Below, one piece after another: positions 1-12,603 of a DNA stretch of 64,000 nucleotides. The notes under the pieces are model-generated. The model saw nothing but the letters and a program-made list of their open reading frames with translations. It searched no databases and was not told the origin of the DNA. The translations under genes and the position numbers were made by a program. Source of the stretch: Hedera helix. Lineage: Eukaryota > Streptophyta > Magnoliopsida > Apiales > Araliaceae. Numbering within the stretch: position 1 is the stretch's first letter; the number at the start of each line of letters is the position of its first letter. The stretch covers positions 61,095,202 to 61,159,201 of the forward strand of contig OX359264.1 of NCBI GenBank assembly GCA_947179155.2, read 5' to 3'.

Positions 1-58
1 TCCCATCCATCTAATTAAAAAAAATATTCATCATCAGGTTTGCACCTCTTTTCCACAG

Positions 59-130
59 AAAGGATCATCTCTCGTGCTAGAGACCAGCTCAGAACAATCT
101 GACAGTGTCTTTGAAGCCTTGATCACCTAA
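59..130 (+). other. Possible terminal exon of an upstream gene
   Basis: A pyrimidine-rich stretch ending in CACAG is followed by 24 in-frame codons closed by TAA at 128-130. The peptide starts KGSSLVLETSS and ends SVFEALIT; I do not recognise it. It does not match the myosin tail that follows. If real, it is the last exon of a different plus-strand gene lying mostly left of the window. A stretch this short can be open by chance, so the call is weak. Confidence 0.2.
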
Positions 131-1605
131 AATTACCTTACCTTTCACCATTGCTTTATTTGACCAGTGACTGGTAGAGCATAAATTATAAATAATGCAG
201 AACTGGAGCACCCTAGATAATTGCCAATAACTACCTTCAAATTTCAGGGATATGTCCTACATATTTTGAAGTAAAAAATAAACAAGTTGCAGATGTGATT
301 TGACAACAACTTGAAATTAGTGGTTACATCGAAGCAATTTGATGATTAGTGTTCCAGGTGGTTGGGTGCAGTATCATCTGGTCGGGCACTGTTCTCGCTT
401 TCTCTTCAACTAGCTCATAATCTTGTTATAAAGTTATTGTATTATTTATTTATTTATTATTATACTATAGTACTATATTAATTATAATAATAATAGATTA
501 ATATGTGTAAGATGATTTTTATATAAAAAAATATTTCCTTCTAAAATATATTATTTAACTAATAATATACAACTAATTATTGATGAACAATTAAATAAAT
601 TTAAAAATCTACAATAATAATTCATCTATTTATATAATATAAATGATAGTATTCATCTTTAAATTAATGATTTATTTGTTTACATATTCATATATTCATC
701 TATTTATGTAATAATAAAATCTTATTTAAACTCAAATAGTTACACTTAAATAATTTAATGATAAAATGAACAATATATAATTAAATATTATTGTATCAAG
801 AATATGAATTTTAAAAAACACTAACTAAATTAAAAATGTATGAGAATAATTGATAGTGGTAAGTAGATAATTATGCGGTAATTATGTGGTAAGAATGCAG
901 ATGAAAAGATTTTGAAATCAAATAAAAGATGAAAAAATAGTTTCTTTTTTTAAATTTTAGGTTTTTATTCATAAATTTTTAGGAAGTACCATTCCCTAAT
1001 TTTAGGATTGAGAGACCATTTTGTGCTATTAATTATATATATAGATATATAGATTTGAAAGTTTCTTTTAATTGAACACCAGTTGTGAAATCCAAGTTAT
1101 ATATATATTTTTTTGACATCATGCACGGATGCGAGGGTTAAGCGACTTTTCATCTGGTCACAATGAATAAGGCAAATGGACCTCACAGTCTGCATCAAAC
1201 TTCATTTCTTCATTTTTACATGCAAAAAAACTTGCTTTTTAAGCACAGCAAAATGCCCTTGATTCTTTCTTAGTACATATGTATGATATATAAATGACTT
1301 TAATGGCTGTTAGAAAAGTTCAATTTGTTTCTCAGAATGTCTTTAATTGCTTATGCTGGTAGTCGTAGATGACATTGATTTCTGCCATCTTTATCATTTG
1401 GTAACTGGTTTTGTTGTCAGTTTGCACTATCAGTTGCCTTTGGACGTTGTAAATATTATTTATTAAACAAATATTGTTTTCACGAAGCATTTAAACGTCC
1501 CATCATTTTTTCACTTACATTTCTCTTGGTACATGATTCCTAGATGTTAAGTGGGAGTTTAAAACTGGTGATGTTACCTAACCATGATAAGACATGTAAT
1601 TGCAG
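131..1605. other. AT-rich non-coding DNA upstream of first visible myosin exon
   Basis: No exon could be recognised. Positions about 420-1080 are extremely AT-rich. I looked for the preceding myosin exon (the globular-tail segment that normally contains a motif like LLHWKSFE) and did not find it. The stretch is therefore either a long intron of the myosin gene or sequence separating a truncated myosin copy from another gene. Confidence 0.5.
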
Positions 1606-4600
1606 AATCAAGATAACAACGTGCATATGGCTTATTGGCTATCAAATACATCTACATTGTTGTTCTTGCTCCAAAGAAGTATAAAACCTACTGGGACTGC
1701 TGGTGGAACTCCTGTGCGTAAACCACCTCCCACCTCCCTGTTTGGGAGAATGACAATGGTACTGGAATTTTTTTGCCTTCTCCTTTTCTTTTAGGTTTGG
1801 ATGAATGAGTGATGGTATTCTGATGCTATGCCTTACGATTTTTCACTGCAATGTCCAGGGATTCCGCTCCTCCCCTTCGTCAGTTAACCTTGCTGCAGCT
1901 GCAGCTGCAGCTGCACTTGAGGGAGTTCGACAAGTTGAAGCCAAATACCCAGCTTTGCTTTTCAAGCAGCAGCTCACAGCATACGTGGAGAAAATCTATG
2001 GAATTATTCGTGATAACTTGAAGAAGGAGTTGGGATCGTTTATTTCCTTGTGTATCCAGGTATGTTGAACTTCCTTTTGCCATTTGCATACCCGTCCCTT
2101 CCCTGGAAGTACTGCTCAATTGAACAATTTATGCTTTTGGATGAATTTAGTGTATTGCTGTTTGACCTGTTGGAAGATGCTTCTAGGGGATTTAAGCAAT
2201 TCCTTTTGTTTAATTACAGCCGTTATGACAAGCTGGATATTCCAAAAATGTGTGAGTTTATGGTAATTATCAGATTCTATATGGAAACTATAACGTTTCC
2301 TGAGTTTTTTAGGCATTCCATAAATTCTGTTAGAATAATAGTGGGCTTGTTACCCAAGTATTCTTGGTGTTCAACTTTACCAAGTCTATATACATGCTTA
2401 TACACTATTATTAAACATGTAAACAATTTAACTATTTCTTCTACATGGTATCAAACCTTAGGTTTTAGCTCTGGGTTTCCTTGAAAGAATCACGCTTACA
2501 CTGCAGTTATAGCCGTTTGCAAAAGCATGATGTCTCATTGGATCATATATATGGTTTGTGAAGTTAGAGGATTTTGCCATAGTTGTTGAGGAAGGCAAGT
2601 GTGTCATTTGTCTTTTTGTTTGGATGGCTAGATAGTCCTCCGTTGTTGAGGAGTGCAAGGGGTCCTTCGTTCTCCATTACTGTTTCAGAATGCTAGTGTT
2701 CTCCAATGTTATTGGGCACATGATATCCTTGAGTGCACGGTTCGGGGTATAGAATTGGCAATCGTCTTTGATTGGAATGGTTCAGCTTTTGAAGATCCAA
2801 GTGCAAATTGAAGAGGGCCTCAATTTGTGGGGAGTCTTGAATATCAAATATTTTGTGCTGTGTTTTGTGTTCTGTTTGACTATTTATTTTCTGTTTTTCG
2901 TTTATGCTTTGTAACAAGATGTGAGTCATGATATAAGACTTCCAGCTTGAGGGGGAGTGTTAGAATAATAGTAGGTTTGTTGCCCAAGTATTTTTTGTGC
3001 CCAAGTTTACCAAGCCTATAATATATATGTTTATATTCTCTATTGTAAAACATGTAATACAATTAACTATTTCTCCTACAGATTCTAGAACAAAACTCTT
3101 TTTCATACTTTATACACGGCCCTGATGGCCTACTATCTGTTTTCTGCATAGCGTTATGAGTTTCTGATAAATATCAGATTTTCAAATTTGCCGTACGCTT
3201 GTAATGCTGCCCAATAATATTTAATGCTGAAATTTCAGGCACCACGAGCATCTAAGGGAGGTGTGCTAAGATCGGGGCGGTCCTTTGGCAAAGATTCTCC
3301 ATCTAATCACTGGCTGAGCATCATTGATTGTCTCAACACTCTTCTCAGTACATTAAAAGAAAATTTTGTACTGGACTTATTCAAACCATAATTTTTTTTT
3401 CCACATGTACCATAGTTTAGTTCTTGAAAATTACACAGAATTTCTTATCATACAATGGTTTTCAGGTGCCTCCAATTATTGTTCAGAAGATATTTACTCA
3501 AATTTTCTCATACGTTAATGTACAACTCTTTAACAGGTAAATTAGTTTCCCAACCTTTTCTTTTGTTCTCATTTATTTGTCAGATTATGCTGAGGAATCC
3601 TTAATTCCTATCCGAACTTTTGTTGTTTCTGCAGTCTTCTGCTACGTCGCGAGTGTTGTACTTTTAGCAACGGGGAATATGTAAAATCTGGGTTAGCAGA
3701 GCTGGAATTGTGGTGCTGCCAGGCAAAAGAGGAGGTAATTTTGTCTCTTACACGCTATTGATTCTCTAGTAACGAGTCCATGATTAACTTCCTACTTTTA
3801 TATCGGAATCTCTTCAGTCCTGTATCTTCACACCTTTCGTACTTAAATTGCAGTATGCAGGCTCTGCTTGGGATGAACTTAAGCATATTCGTCAAGCTGT
3901 TGGGTTCTTGGTATGTTCTTGTCTTTCGAAGTGCCATTTTACAGCATACTTTCAAGTCAACCCGTGTGTGATTAATTATACTTGCATACAGAGAACTCAT
4001 AGTTATTCCTGATTTAGATCTTTTTCAATCATATAAATTATAAGGTCGCGGTCACATTTCAATTATTTGTTATTAATTCAACAAGTTCTGCCTCCATAAA
4101 ATAGATAGAAGTCTACCAGTATGCTGTTAGCTTAATAGTGTATATCCTGCCCCACAGGTTATACATCAGAAGTACAGAATTTCTTATGATGAGATTACCA
4201 ACGATCTGTGCCCTGTAAGTTCTCTTTCTCTCTCCCTCCCTCCATGTGTCTCTGTGTGGTGTCATGCTAAAAAGGAAGAAGAAAATGACATCGAATTGTG
4301 AACTTTGAGATATCTGACTAGGTAGATTGGATTCCTCAGAGATCATTCACACATTTATATATGATTAGGCTTCAATTTATTGCATGTGCTTTCATACTGG
4401 GTTTCTCTAATAGGAACTGCCCAACGAAGCTTCTGAAAATGCATAAGCCTGAACTGCTCTACTCTTTTGACATGGTGTGACATCAAATGACCAAAAATGA
4501 ATCAGATGCTTGGAGCTAACCTAGTTTCAACTTGTATAATCAAATATGAAGTTGAACCACATACTCTCTCATAATGAAAATCTTGCTTTCCTCAGATCCT

Positions 4601-5262
4601 AAGTGTTCAGCAGCTGTACAGAATATGTACTCTGTATTGGGATGACAAGTACAATACTCGAAGTGTATCTGGAGATGTAAGTGTTATATGGCCAAAAATT
4701 TCTGTACTAGAAGTTTTTATAGTTCGCTGTCTTCAGTTAGGAATGTAGATCCTTACTAAGTTCTTATGTTATCTTTATGCAGGTTATTTCAAGCATGAGG
4801 ATTCTAATGACAGAGAACTCTAACGATGCTGACAGCAATTCCTTTCTATTGGATGACAATTCCAGGTGAAAGTTTCTCCTTCCCTCGTATAGAATTTGTT
4901 TTTTTTGTAGTAGTTTCAGAAAGCTCATCAAAACGATATAGCGGTCCAGAAATAATTTCACATTGGGGTCACACTTTTCCATGCAGCACAAGATGTCAAT
5001 CTTTTCCTAGGAATAGTTTATATGCTCTTCAAATACAGGAAAATAAAGCCTTCATTTTCCATTTCTATTAGTTGTGGAGTTTGCTTTCATTAGAAAATAG
5101 TGGTAAAAATGGTGAGAACTTCAACTAACCAGAACCTCTGAATGCAGCATTCCCTTCTCAGTTGATGACCTTTCCAATTCACTGCAAGTCAAGGATTTCT
5201 CAGATGTCAAACCTGCGGCAGATCTTCTTGAAAATCTAGCCTTTCAGTTTTTGCATGAGTGA
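1606..5262 (+). CDS. Class XI myosin heavy chain, C-terminal globular tail (5' part not in window)
   Basis: Exons: 1606-1758, 1859-2059, 3239-3367, 3466-3536, 3635-3734, 3854-3910, 4158-4214, 4596-4676, 4783-4865, 5148-5262. They join in one frame to 348 codons and TGA. Class XI myosins are plant actin motors that move organelles and vesicles; this part is the cargo-binding globular tail with the DIL (dilute) domain. Diagnostic strings are HMAYWLSNTSTLLFLLQRS near the start, KYPALLFKQQLTAYVEKIYG, LFNSLLLRRECC at about residues 185-192, ELKHIRQAVGFLVIHQK, LYWDDKY, and the closing block with IPFSVDDLS. It most resembles the XI-K/XI-E/MYA2 branch. The tail has an expanded alanine run of eight before LEGVRQVEAKYP. 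The motor, IQ and coiled-coil parts should lie to the left, but no exon is visible in the 1.5 kb before 1606, so a truncated copy cannot be excluded. All visible junctions are GT-AG. Confidence 0.9.
2328..2445 (+). repeat. 5' LTR of TRIM-like element
   Basis: The 118-bp left repeat begins TGTTAG and ends CTACA, immediately followed by the tRNA-type primer-binding site. Compared with the right copy it differs by several substitutions and a few small indels. Confidence 0.8.
2958..3080 (+). repeat. 3' LTR of TRIM-like element
   Basis: The 123-bp right repeat is preceded by a purine tract and ends CTACA before GATTCTAG. It aligns with the left repeat along its whole length. Confidence 0.8.
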
Positions 5263-6092
5263 AGTTAAAGAAACTCGAGCATGCTTTTCTCATGTCTGGC
5301 GCGGTACAGAAATTAAATATACTGGGTGGACATATTTTTATGTTGTAGATACATTCTTTTTTTCCTTCATCCTGCCAAAGCTGTAGAATTATTCTTTGCG
5401 TATGTAATATGTATCTGTAAAATTTCATTAGCACCAGGGGGCACGAATGTATGTGCACTGCCTATTGTTTTGTATTTTTGGCCCTTCCGTCACTTTGGGC
5501 AGCATTCTTTATAGGAGTTAGAAGGCAAGCATATTGTTCTGCCAATTGTTTTGTATTTTTTGCTGCTTCTGTTGGAATGTTTTGTTCTTTATTGCACCCA
5601 ATTAGATTTGTAATGATAAACATGGACAAGGAACACATAATTATATGAATAGTTTTTCTTATGGATTTGATTCAGTGCAACATGGTGAATACAGTTTTAT
5701 AGAATTGCGCCTTCTGGCGTGATTTACCTGATAGTCGGAAGGCCCGTTAAGCTCTCTTTTTGTAGGATAGATGGGTTGTAATAGTCAAAACAAAGACGGC
5801 CCCTGTATTAGTTCTTCCATATAAACAATCCTGACTTGTATGACAAACTGACAATGTATTAAAAGAAAATATCTCAAAATTTTTACTTGCTGCAGCAAGA
5901 ATGATTTCACAAAATAAATTGGCTGGAGGATCTCAAAAATCAAGGTAGGGCTTTCAAATTTGAAAGAGTAGGATGGTGACATTTTTGTTCTTTTTCGTTT
6001 CAAAAAATTGGTGCATCTAAATTCTAGAATGAGGGGGACCAATCTTTTTCTTTTTCTTTACTAAAAATATTAATTAATTTTTTTTGTAGTAT

Positions 6093-6094
<2 letters not shown>

Positions 6095-6150
<56 letters not shown>
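6095..6150. repeat. Compound (AC)n(AT)n microsatellite
   Basis: A run of AC dinucleotides passes directly into a run of AT dinucleotides, about 56 bp in total. Confidence 0.95.
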
Positions 6151-6153
<3 letters not shown>

Positions 6154-6619
6154 AATGATTACTTTCGGTGAGAGAATTAATACTGGAGTAAGGGAAGGAG
6201 ATGATTGGAAAAGTGCAACGGAGGGTAAGAGGTTTCATAGTAATACACTAGTGAGTGAGACCTTACCTTCTCCTTTAGGAGTCTTTCCAATTTATAGATA
6301 CTTACTAGTCGGTCATACTTTGAGCTTTCTCCCTAATGATGACGTGTCATTTTTTTTATTGGTTGAGATTCTATATTCACATGTAAGAGGGGTTCTTGCC
6401 AAGCGGGAAAGTGAAATGCTTTCTAAACGTCTTGATAGGGGCTTGAATATATCTTCAACATTGCACTCTCAAGATCACTACCAGATGTCACTGCAAAGGG
6501 TTTCACCTTTAATATGGGGAAGTGACAATTAAGGAGAAGGGGAATGGGGTCGCAATCCTTCTTGATGTGCCTTAGTTCGTCATTTAGTCTGCAGGAGTCT
6601 GATGCCGAAGATAACAGGT

Positions 6620-6831
6620 GCCAGTGATAATAGTGTTTTTTAATTTGAGTAGCTAATATTGACTTTTCCATATAATAAATGAACAGTGACTAGTATCTGA
6701 AACAAATCAAGACTGAGCTTATATATATATATATTCAAAGCATACAAATACTAAGCAGTTGCCAGTGGTAATAGTATTTTTTAATTTGAGTAGTTAATAT
6801 TGACTTTCCCATATAATAAATGAACAGTGAC
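6620..6831 (+). repeat. Pair of 71-bp direct repeats
   Basis: Copies at 6620-6690 and 6761-6831 both run from GCCAGTGRTAATAGTRTTTT to ATATAATAAATGAACAGTGAC with only a few substitutions. A 70-bp spacer containing an AT microsatellite separates them. No terminal-repeat transposon structure was recognised. Confidence 0.85.
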
Positions 6832-7710
6832 CGAAAGCCCATGAGAAATTCACATGAATTTCTAAAGGGGCTTCACCACGGCTGTCCCGAACCAACGAAG
6901 TCATTGGGACCATTAAGACCTTGTTGTTTGGACCCCTACTGGACCATTATTCTATTTCCTTAAAGTTCCATTTCTTTAAAGCCAGTGTAACTGTCGTATT
7001 GACATTTATCATGAATTCTCCATCGTCCAAATTCTCACTGGTCTGTTTTTTCTTCCGTCGAAAAGCCGACGGCATATTTTACTCTAGTGGGGGCATATTA
7101 GTCAAAAAAAAATTGCACTCATTTGAACCAGCCGACTGAGTGTAAAATCAGGATTATTGTGAAAAATAGAAACCTAAGTTTAGATGAGTAATGGGCCCAA
7201 ATTAGTGGGCTCATTAATCTACTGACAGAAACACTAGATTTCGATCCATACGATGGATCAAAATCAAATAATGGATCCAAATCAGGGCATTTTTCTCTCT
7301 TTCTCTCTCCAAATTCATATGAATTTATCTTATGAAGTTTAAAGAAATAGGATTCATTTTTATTTCTTTATAATTTTTTTACCATATTTAACTTGGAACT
7401 AAATATATCCAATGTGCCAGGTCGGCATTGATTCTAAGGGCTAAACATTTGAATATCTCCATCTAAATTTGTAGCTCCCCTTAGAATATTGACAAATTTC
7501 CATCAAAATCAAAATAATTAGCAAACACAAGGGCACTAGCAATTCCCAATCGCAATCACAATTACAATCACGCTTTATAAATAGTACACTACTTCTGCAT
7601 ACAAATTTTGTCTGACATGGTGGCGGGAGATGACGTGGGGCCCAATTTGAGAAGTCCGCTCCAACAAATTAAGTCACATTCAATCCTTGTGGCATTTGTA
7701 CAAATGTTCA

Positions 7711-7728
7711 CCCCCCCCCCCCCCCCCC
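7711..7728. repeat. Poly-C tract (18 C)
   Basis: Eighteen consecutive cytosines in otherwise AT-rich DNA. It is one of three such tracts in the window. Confidence 0.9.
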
Positions 7729-10319
7729 AATTCTTTTGTCACTTGCTGCTAAAAATCAAATTGGGAAAACCCGTGTAGGATTTGTGGGCATGGTTCTAAT
7801 TTTCTCAAGGTATGGACCATTATATCTACTCTACTTTATGTTAAAGGAAACCCCTCACTCTCATCTCTTGGATGTGGTCAAATTTATTAAATCATCTCAT
7901 CCACCAATAATTAATCAATCTCATGTGATGGATGGAAAGTGCATTCTATAGATCTAGCTAGCTAGAGTACATTGATTTTTTTGAAAAAATTCACTACCTA
8001 AAGTGTATAGAATTGTTACGGATATGTTTCTAGATGCATTTATCAGTGTGATATCTATGGGATAGTCTATTTATTTGGTCTTTACGCATGCTTTTATGTT
8101 TTATATCACCCAATATGTAATTAGTTGCGTATATAAGCAAAATCTTGCCATGCGCAAGTGGTCGGATTGAGAAAAGTAAAAAATGAAAGCGTTCTCAACA
8201 CGTGCTAAAAGGGTACTAATTAAGTCGATCATTAATAACTAATATTAAAAGCGGTTTGATCAAATAAAAGATTACATCATTCTTAGAAACAAAAAATAAA
8301 AGTAAACTGTCATAGTTCGGAATCTAATTCCAAATATCTCGTAAGTTAGGTACTTATTTCACTTTGAATAGAGAGTTATTCTTTTTTTGATTGAAATATT
8401 CACGATTTTGGTCATAATCAGTTTAAATACGGTGTTTACTTCCAACCATGTTAATCAAAATTACTAAATTTAATAATTTTTACAGTCACCCGCTCTTATA
8501 TTAGAAGATTCTTTCATTCCATGATCGATATTTCATTCCCCTTGGTGTGTGTATATATGTATATATATGATAACGACTTTAACTTTCGGGTGTACGTCTC
8601 CAATGTAAGCCCATGTTCCTTCAAACCTGCACAAACATTCTCACGGTGGTTAATAACTTTTGCCGTTGTGGGACACTTTTCGTATAAGTGTTACTAAATG
8701 GGGTAAAAAGATAAATAATCAACTTTTTGAGTTTCAATTGTAAAAAAGTGTCTAAGCTCTATTTATTGCGAAAGACTCTCTTTTGTAACTCCAAAAGTAG
8801 CTCTGTCCCTTCGGCCTGTCACATCAAAGCTCAGCTCGACAAATGGCCCAATGAGTCTTTCGGTTAGAGTACCATTGCTTGACTTTCTCGACACGCCATT
8901 GTTATCTGAGCTTCCAGGGCGTTGGGCCTGGACTTAGGTAGGCCTTCCAGACCTATATCTATACATATCCCTTCGTTGAAATATAAGATCTCTTGTCTAC
9001 AAAATAAGCCAAGTTCGCATAATTTAGGCTGCGCAAAACTTGTTGGGGTGTAGGATAAGAATCCCGAACTAAGAAAAAGTCCATGAAAAGCTTTAGCAAT
9101 TGAGTTGACTTTTGGGGATAAATATTTGTTTAATTCGATCATTTGGTGGTTTTATTGTTATAATTTAAGATTTAATAATAACACAATTACACAAAATATT
9201 AGATGAAAAATAAAAAAAAAGAACACGCAATATATTCAAGTTCACCAATTTGATTAGTCTTATTTGTCTAACGTATTTATTAGATATCTCACACGCTCTA
9301 TAATAATTCATACATCAAACAATTATTTTATAGTAATTAAAAAACCCTAATTGCTATAACATGAGTTTAAACTCAATACATTAGTAAATTAAAGATTGGA
9401 CTACTAATAAATCTTTAAATCCAATTACACTATTGCGCTTGACAATTCTGAGTTTAAACCCGCAGAAGTATGAGTCAATTCTAACATTTATGTTAATAAA
9501 TCAGAGAATATTGACTAATAATTAATTAATATTCCATTAGTATCTTACTTGAGAATAAAGTGCAGGTTAATTAAGAGTAGGCCAATATAGCATTATTGCT
9601 GATGCATGGGAAACTAAATACTCTATTGCACATGTTAGTCAGTTTCTGAATTTAATAATTAATAACTTCCATTTGACTAATCTGTCTCATGCCATGATTG
9701 AAAGCATCTAATTAAGCTTAATTACTCGTGTTCTAAGCCAAACCGATCCGCGGTTGTGCTCACTAATTAACTGAATTGGAATCTTGGTACATTGCTATAT
9801 TTAAATCTATTAATTATGCTTATAGTTATGATAGTTAAGTAGTTAGTTAAATAGTTGTTTAAATTAAATGATCAGCACACACATAGGTAACAAGTATATT
9901 CAGTCAAATATACTTATAAGAGAATAAATACAACGTGTGCTCATAATTTAAGGAGTTTGACTGGATTAAATGATTTGGAATAGATTATATATATTAGAAC
10001 CTTTAATCACTTCATTTATAATTAATTAGTATTACATTTTAGATATTTTAACGTTTAATTAATTTCATAATTAAATTGTTTAAAGTCATTTTAAATTTAA
10101 AAATATTTTAAATTGATAATTAAAAAAAATCGTGACTGTATTGTTTCAGGTATCTATTTTTTGGGAATAATATATATTTACTTGAAAATTCAAAATTTGC
10201 ATTTACAAGTATTTTGTGTGGTAAAACTAAAACTATATATGGAGGGGGCGGCACCTTGGTTAAAGAGCAGGGCTTTCTGGAAAAATAAAATAAGGATAAG
10301 GGAAATTTAGTAGTGCCAC

Positions 10320-10435
10320 ATGCAAGGCTTTGGTTGCGCCAGGTGCAGTGCTTCTAACATGGTACCTGCATCCATGATTCCGGCAGAAGAAGAACAACTT
10401 CATTAATTCAAACTGCATTTACCGACATCATCAAC

Positions 10436-10507
<72 letters not shown>

Positions 10508-10684
10508 GTGCAGTGCTTCTAAATTCTAACACGGTACCTGCATCCATGACTTGAGCAGCAGAAGATTTAAGATGGGATTACTTATATATTCAAACTTCAT
10601 TCAAACTGAATTTACCGACCTCGCTCATCAACTGAATAAATAGATTGAAAGGAATTAAAACATGACATGCGTAATGAGGTCAGC

Positions 10685-10743
<59 letters not shown>
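10320..10743. repeat. Duplicated block around (AT)n(GT)n and (CA)n(TA)n microsatellites
   Basis: A block with GGTGCAGTGCTTCTAA, GGTACCTGCATCCATGA, AGAAG, ATTTACCGAC and CATCAACTGAATA occurs at about 10340-10440 and again at about 10507-10635. Each copy is followed by a long dinucleotide run (10438-10507 and 10684-10743). The copies differ by small indels. Confidence 0.8.
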
Positions 10744-10745
<2 letters not shown>

Positions 10746-11733
10746 ATCATTAATGGCCCTTGATATTTGTACTCTCTCCCATACATATTGGGTTAGTTTG
10801 ACTTGATCAATTTTAAAATTAAAAATTAAATAAATTTATTTATATTATCAAAATTAACTTATTTTTAACTAAAATTAATTAATTCTGACAAAAAAATCAG
10901 TCGCCATACAATTAATTATCAATAAAGTTTTGTGTAAAATATTAATACGAATAATTGAAGGTGAACTCCATTCCAGAAAGTACGTACTTGTTTAATTATA
11001 CATCAATAATTATCATCTGCAGTTCACTGCATCTTGAAAACTTCTCATTATTTTAAATGCTAAAGTACTTTTAGTTTTAAAAGTAATTTGACATATTTTT
11101 AAGTTTAAAATTAGTATAAATTTGTTTAACTTAAAATAAATTATTAATAAAAATTATGAATTATTTAATAAGTATGACTAATAAGTATAAAAATTATTAT
11201 TTTTAAAAAATAAAATAAATCACATATATTAGTTTTAAGAAATCAAATATGATCTTATACTTGGGAAGACCTGGATTGACTGTGTTAGGAAGCAAATTGT
11301 GTCATTTTAATAGAGTAGGAAATTAAAGCGCTATTTTCTACGAGGTCATTGAATAATTAATTATATGTATCTGTGAGACACATAGAGAGATAGAGCTATT
11401 ACGCGGATCATTCAGGATGATAGTACTGTTAAGGTAGCCGAAAGAGGAATATATATATATATATATATAAAAAATTAGTAGTTTGAGCAGACTTTTAACA
11501 TTTTTATCATTGATAATAATAGATTTCAAGATCTCATACACGCAAAATTTTATAAATCACTATTAATAGTAATGAATTGGATTGGTACTGAACTGGTACC
11601 GAATCTATTCAAAATTCAATATCGATATCGGTACTGATTGGATTGGTATACCAAACTGATAAACCGGTTCGGTACCGGTTTATACCGAATATAATAATAA
11701 TTGTTATTATATTTATTATTATTGCTAATTATT

Positions 11734-11757
11734 TAATAATAATAATAATAATAATAA
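11734..11757. repeat. (AAT)n microsatellite
   Basis: About eight AAT units inside a CGGTACCG-rich degenerate repeat region. Confidence 0.85.
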
Positions 11758-12421
11758 ATGAATAAATAGAAAATCGGTACGGTTTAATAAATACCAAACA
11801 TCTAAAACTCTGAACCGGTATAGTTCGATAAACATCAAACTCCCAAAACTCTGAATCAATATCGGACCGATCTTTTTTATTTTGAATCGGCCAGTCCGTT
11901 ATACCTTAAATACGATTTGTACCGAAAGCCCTGTATATATCTAATAATAATAGTAAATGAATCCGGCAGCACCACCGATCTCAAAATTCGTACATTCCCA
12001 TGCATGAAGAATAAATATATACTAGTGAAGTTGGCAACTAAGCTTCCAGGAAGTTTGTACTGATCATTTTTAAAATTTCTTCATTTTTGCATTATGCGTG
12101 GCCAAATTCATTATAATTTTCAAACAACTTTTGCATAATTAATTTAGTTAGTAAATAGAAAATTTGAGCTAAAGTACTATTCAAAATGTACTTTTTAATT
12201 AACGGAAGGTACCGCCGGCCATAGAAAGTATAGCACAAAAGTCCTCCTAGGTTATTGCTAAAATATGTAGAAAAGGGTTTAGAAAAATACAGTTCAAATT
12301 GATTAATAAAAGTTGAAAGCCTCCATATACAAGAGCTACCAACCTGGATGTGGAGCATTGCAAGGCTGGTGGAATTAAACTAGGGATAACAGATACTAAC
12401 ACATGTCCCCATCATATCACA

Positions 12422-12482
12422 CATGGGAGATATATAATGATGACCATATATATATATATACATGGGAGATATATAATGATGA

Positions 12483-12516
<34 letters not shown>
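12422..12516. repeat. Tandem duplication ending in (AT)n microsatellite
   Basis: The word CATGGGAGATATATAATGAT followed by GACC and an AT run occurs twice in succession with a period of about 39 bp. The second copy continues into a longer AT run. Confidence 0.85.
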
Positions 12517-12518
<2 letters not shown>

Positions 12519-12603
12519 GTATTTATCAATGACAATCGATTACTAAGAATACTATAATCACATACGGGTCAATTTAACTAAAAAAGTGTGTTACCCCTAG
12601 AGT

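Larger units (their letters stand above)
2328..3080 (+). mobile_element. Miniature LTR retrotransposon (TRIM-like, copia-type ends) in myosin intron
   Basis: Two direct repeats, 2328-2445 and 2958-3080, both start TGTTAGAATAATAGT and end CTACA, and are highly similar with scattered changes. Directly after the left repeat is TGGTATCAAACC (2446-2457), which matches at 10 of 12 positions the usual primer-binding site for initiator methionine tRNA. Directly before the right repeat is a purine tract GAGGGGGAG (2949-2957). The flanks are AATTC and GATTC, an imperfect 5-bp target duplication. The internal part is about 500 bp and has no gag or pol reading frame. Total length is 753 bp. LTRs of about 120 bp with no coding region fit a terminal-repeat retrotransposon in miniature, in sense orientation inside the intron between 2059 and 3239. 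Confidence 0.85.

Noticed and set aside
6149..6532. 127-codon open frame after the AC/AT microsatellite
   Set aside because: No recognisable motif, no splice or promoter context, and composition typical of non-coding DNA.
8864..9142. 92-codon minus-strand open frame
   Set aside because: No domain and no flanking exons; the region is intergenic.
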